DNA of 64,000 nt from assembly GCA_002841395.1 (NCBI GenBank), contig PGZM01000005.1, positions 78,556-142,555 on the forward strand, read 5' to 3'. Below the pieces are notes generated by a model. That model was given only the letters and a program-made list of their open reading frames with translations, was not told where the DNA came from and made no database searches. The position numbers were made by a program, and so were the translations under genes. Numbering within the stretch: position 1 is the first letter of the stretch; each line of letters starts with the position of its first letter. Shown one piece after another: positions 62,733-64,000 of this stretch. This DNA comes from Firmicutes bacterium HGW-Firmicutes-9. GTDB lineage: Bacteria > Bacillota > Clostridia > Christensenellales > CAG-138.

Positions 62733-62760
62733 AAACAGCGCCTGAGGGCGCTGTTTGTTG
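62733..62760 (+). terminator. Hairpin downstream of the G-rich tract
   Basis: AAACAGCGCC-TGAG-GGCGCTGTTT followed by GTTGTTACTAAATT. Strong stem, poor T-tract; possible terminator of a lost gene. Confidence 0.5.
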
Positions 62761-62787
62761 TTACTAAATTGTTAGCGCTTCCGGCGT

Positions 62788-62945
62788 AATTATACTTGCA
62801 TTCTTTACCGCGCGGGAGTCGACGTTTTGACCGCGCAACACTATCTGGCCACGCCGATCCGGCGACGACACTGCGCATTTACACGCACCTTGCGGACGAG
62901 ACGCAGATGAAGGATACAGAAAAGGTGAGAAGAGCATTCAGCTGA
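62788..62945 (+). pseudogene. Tyrosine recombinase (phage-type integrase) C-terminal fragment
   Basis: Frame one reads CILYRAGVDVLTAQ; after a one-base shift the sequence continues LSGHADPATTLRIYTHLADE and ends DTEKVRRAFS-stop at 62945. GHADPATTLRIYTH contains the conserved His and the catalytic Tyr of tyrosine recombinases. Only the last ~50 residues remain and they are frameshifted: a scar of an integrated element at the border of the AT-rich right edge. Confidence 0.85.
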
Positions 62946-63061
62946 ATAATCATATGGGTTATTTCATGCGTATAAGAACGGCAAAGTGTTGGGTGTAAGA
63001 AAATTTTCAATATAAAACGTTCAAAAAGCTATACACGCTCAGAATGAGTCCATGACTAGAT

Positions 63062-63130
63062 TTGTTCAATTTATTGAACAATAGAAAATTATCACATCTT
63101 GTGAAACAAGCTGGTTATTATGTTTATAAT
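63062..63130 (+). promoter_or_regulatory. Palindromes and -10 upstream of the MrcB-type gene
   Basis: Perfect 20-bp palindrome TTGTTCAAT-TT-ATTGAACAA (63062-63081), then CTTGT-GAA-ACAAG (63098-63110), then TATAAT (63125-63130). Two dyads before a start site suggest tight repression of the downstream gene; no regulator gene is visible in the window. Confidence 0.6.
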
Positions 63131-63160
63131 TAGTTGATGATATTGAAGGAGGATAGTAAT

Positions 63161-64000
63161 TTGAAAGACATATTTGCAGAGGTTCTTCAAAATTACGTAA
63201 CAGAGTCAAAGCAAGACTTGGCTAAAAACTCTCATGCTCGTTTTATTCGCGATAACATACCGGCCAAGATTTTTTCTGTGCTACAGCTCAATAGTAATCA
63301 ATTTAAAATCCAAGCATCACCAGGCCAAGGCCGTTGGACTGAAGTGCCTTGGATTGGAATATTTGATAGAGATATTACTGAAACTGCAACTAGGGGATAT
63401 TTTATCGTTTACCTTTTTAGAGCTGATATGAGTGGTGTTTATCTTTCATTAAATCAAGGGTGGACATCAATTAAATTAAAATTCGGTGCCAAAGAAGGTA
63501 GAGTCAATCTACAAAAGCTAACAAGAGGTTGGCAAAAAATACTTTCTTCAACATTAAATGATTTCTCATTCGATCAAATTGACTTGAAGGCAATTGGTGA
63601 AAATACAAATCTACCAGAAGGATATGAAATGGGGCATATTTGCGGAAAGTACTATGATGCAAATATGCTTCCAGACAATCATGTGATAATAGATGATTTA
63701 AGAAGCATGTTGTCCGTTTACCGCGAATTAAAGGGCAAAATGCATGATTTATCAACAGAAAAGACAAACGACTTTATTTTAGCCGGTGATCAAACGGGAA
63801 TCTTCGATATTGACGAAAAAGATGATGAATTGAATCACCTGATAATCACCCCGTTTGGTTCGTCACTTGAACTACAGGATAGCCCGGCAGTGTTTCACAA
63901 ACCGAAACAAAGCGATGGACGTGGTCATAAGGTGAACCATATTAAGAAGCAGATCAACGACATGAGAATTGGTCTTGCAGGTGAGAAAATGGTTATTGAA
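63161..64000 (+). CDS. MrcB-family (DUF3578) restriction/defence protein, 5' part
   Basis: 280 residues visible, running off the window. Start is a TTG at 63161 with AAGGAGG seven bases upstream. The first ~190 residues match the MrcB-like N-terminal domain (LQNYVTESKQDLAKNSHARF, GRWTEVPWIGIFDRDITETA, GYFIVYLFRADMSGVYLSLN, GYEMGHICGKYY); this domain binds DNA in McrB-like type IV restriction systems. Near the edge RIGLAGEKMVIE looks like the start of a DUF3883 (nuclease-associated) domain. AT-rich and next to an integrase scar, so part of an acquired defence region. Confidence 0.82.
   Translation, partial: MKDIFAEVLQNYVTESKQDLAKNSHARFIRDNIPAKIFSVLQLNSNQFKIQASPGQGRWTEVPWIGIFDRDITETATRGYFIVYLFRADMSGVYLSLNQGWTSIKLKFGAKEGRVNLQKLTRGWQKILSSTLNDFSFDQIDLKAIGENTNLPEGYEMGHICGKYYDANMLPDNHVIIDDLRSMLSVYRELKGKMHDLSTEKTNDFILAGDQTGIFDIDEKDDELNHLIITPFGSSLELQDSPAVFHKPKQSDGRGHKVNHIKKQINDMRIGLAGEKMVIE

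Overview
The window looks like a chromosomal piece of an anaerobic, Gram-positive Clostridia-type Firmicute. Supporting signs are AGGAGG-type ribosome binding sites, a MecA_N-type penicillin-binding protein, small SHOCT-domain membrane proteins, a YhfC-family protease, a DUF2680-like secreted protein, ferredoxin-type oxidoreductases and an hgcAB pair. Most of the window is GC-rich. The polysaccharide cluster, the mobile-element remnants, the DUF488 pair and the right edge are visibly more AT-rich. No rRNA, tRNA or CRISPR array was seen.

Layout: (1) 1-9.5 kb, minus strand: one operon converting fructose-6-P to GDP-D-rhamnose (manA, phosphohexomutase, manC, gmd, rmd), followed by four glycosyltransferases, the last cut by the window edge; a surface-polysaccharide cluster. 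(2) 9.5-14.2 kb: a decayed IS3-family element, then a plus-strand pair, an SDR oxidoreductase and an ERG4/ERG24-type sterol-reductase-like membrane protein, bracketed by two directly repeated ~100-bp sequences. (3) 14.2-21 kb: an AraC regulator divergent from a membrane-embedded alpha/beta hydrolase, then an operon of Met-rich secreted protein, two SHOCT proteins, response regulator, histidine kinase with a Met-rich sensor domain, and a methyltransferase. (4) 21-25 kb: a heterodimeric ABC exporter. (5) 25-27 kb: marR-hgcA-hgcB, the mercury-methylation gene pair under an apparent Cys-rich MarR regulator. (6) 27-38 kb: GT8 pseudogene, THUMP/HEAT methyltransferase, murG, a MecA-type PBP with a low-complexity insertion, an SDR, an RNA methyltransferase-like protein, a tandem RluA pseudouridine synthase and a lipoprotein.

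(7) 38.5-46.8 kb: a full arginine operon argG-H-C-J-B-D-F with a consensus promoter upstream of argG and a relic of a second argG 3' end. (8) 47-53.5 kb: a three-subunit molybdenum hydroxylase with two MobA/MocA-like nucleotidyltransferases, one fused to a ModE-like helix-turn-helix. (9) 54-56 kb: a SHOCT protein and an AT-rich DUF488 gene pair. (10) 56-61 kb: hypB - large Fe-S flavoprotein - hypA, divergent from a GntR/FadR-type regulator; identical palindromes sit just downstream of both facing promoters. (11) 61-62.6 kb: a membrane-anchored MerR regulator with a zinc ribbon plus a YhfC intramembrane metalloprotease, behind a 19-bp-spacer MerR-type promoter. (12) 62.6-64 kb: integrase remnant and the 5' part of an MrcB (DUF3578)-type defence gene running off the window.

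Strongest leads: the marR-hgcA-hgcB operon; the membrane-tethered MerR plus intramembrane protease (possible regulated-proteolysis circuit); the sterol-reductase-like/SDR pair in a bacterium with no visible sterol pathway; and the GntR-hyp operator architecture.
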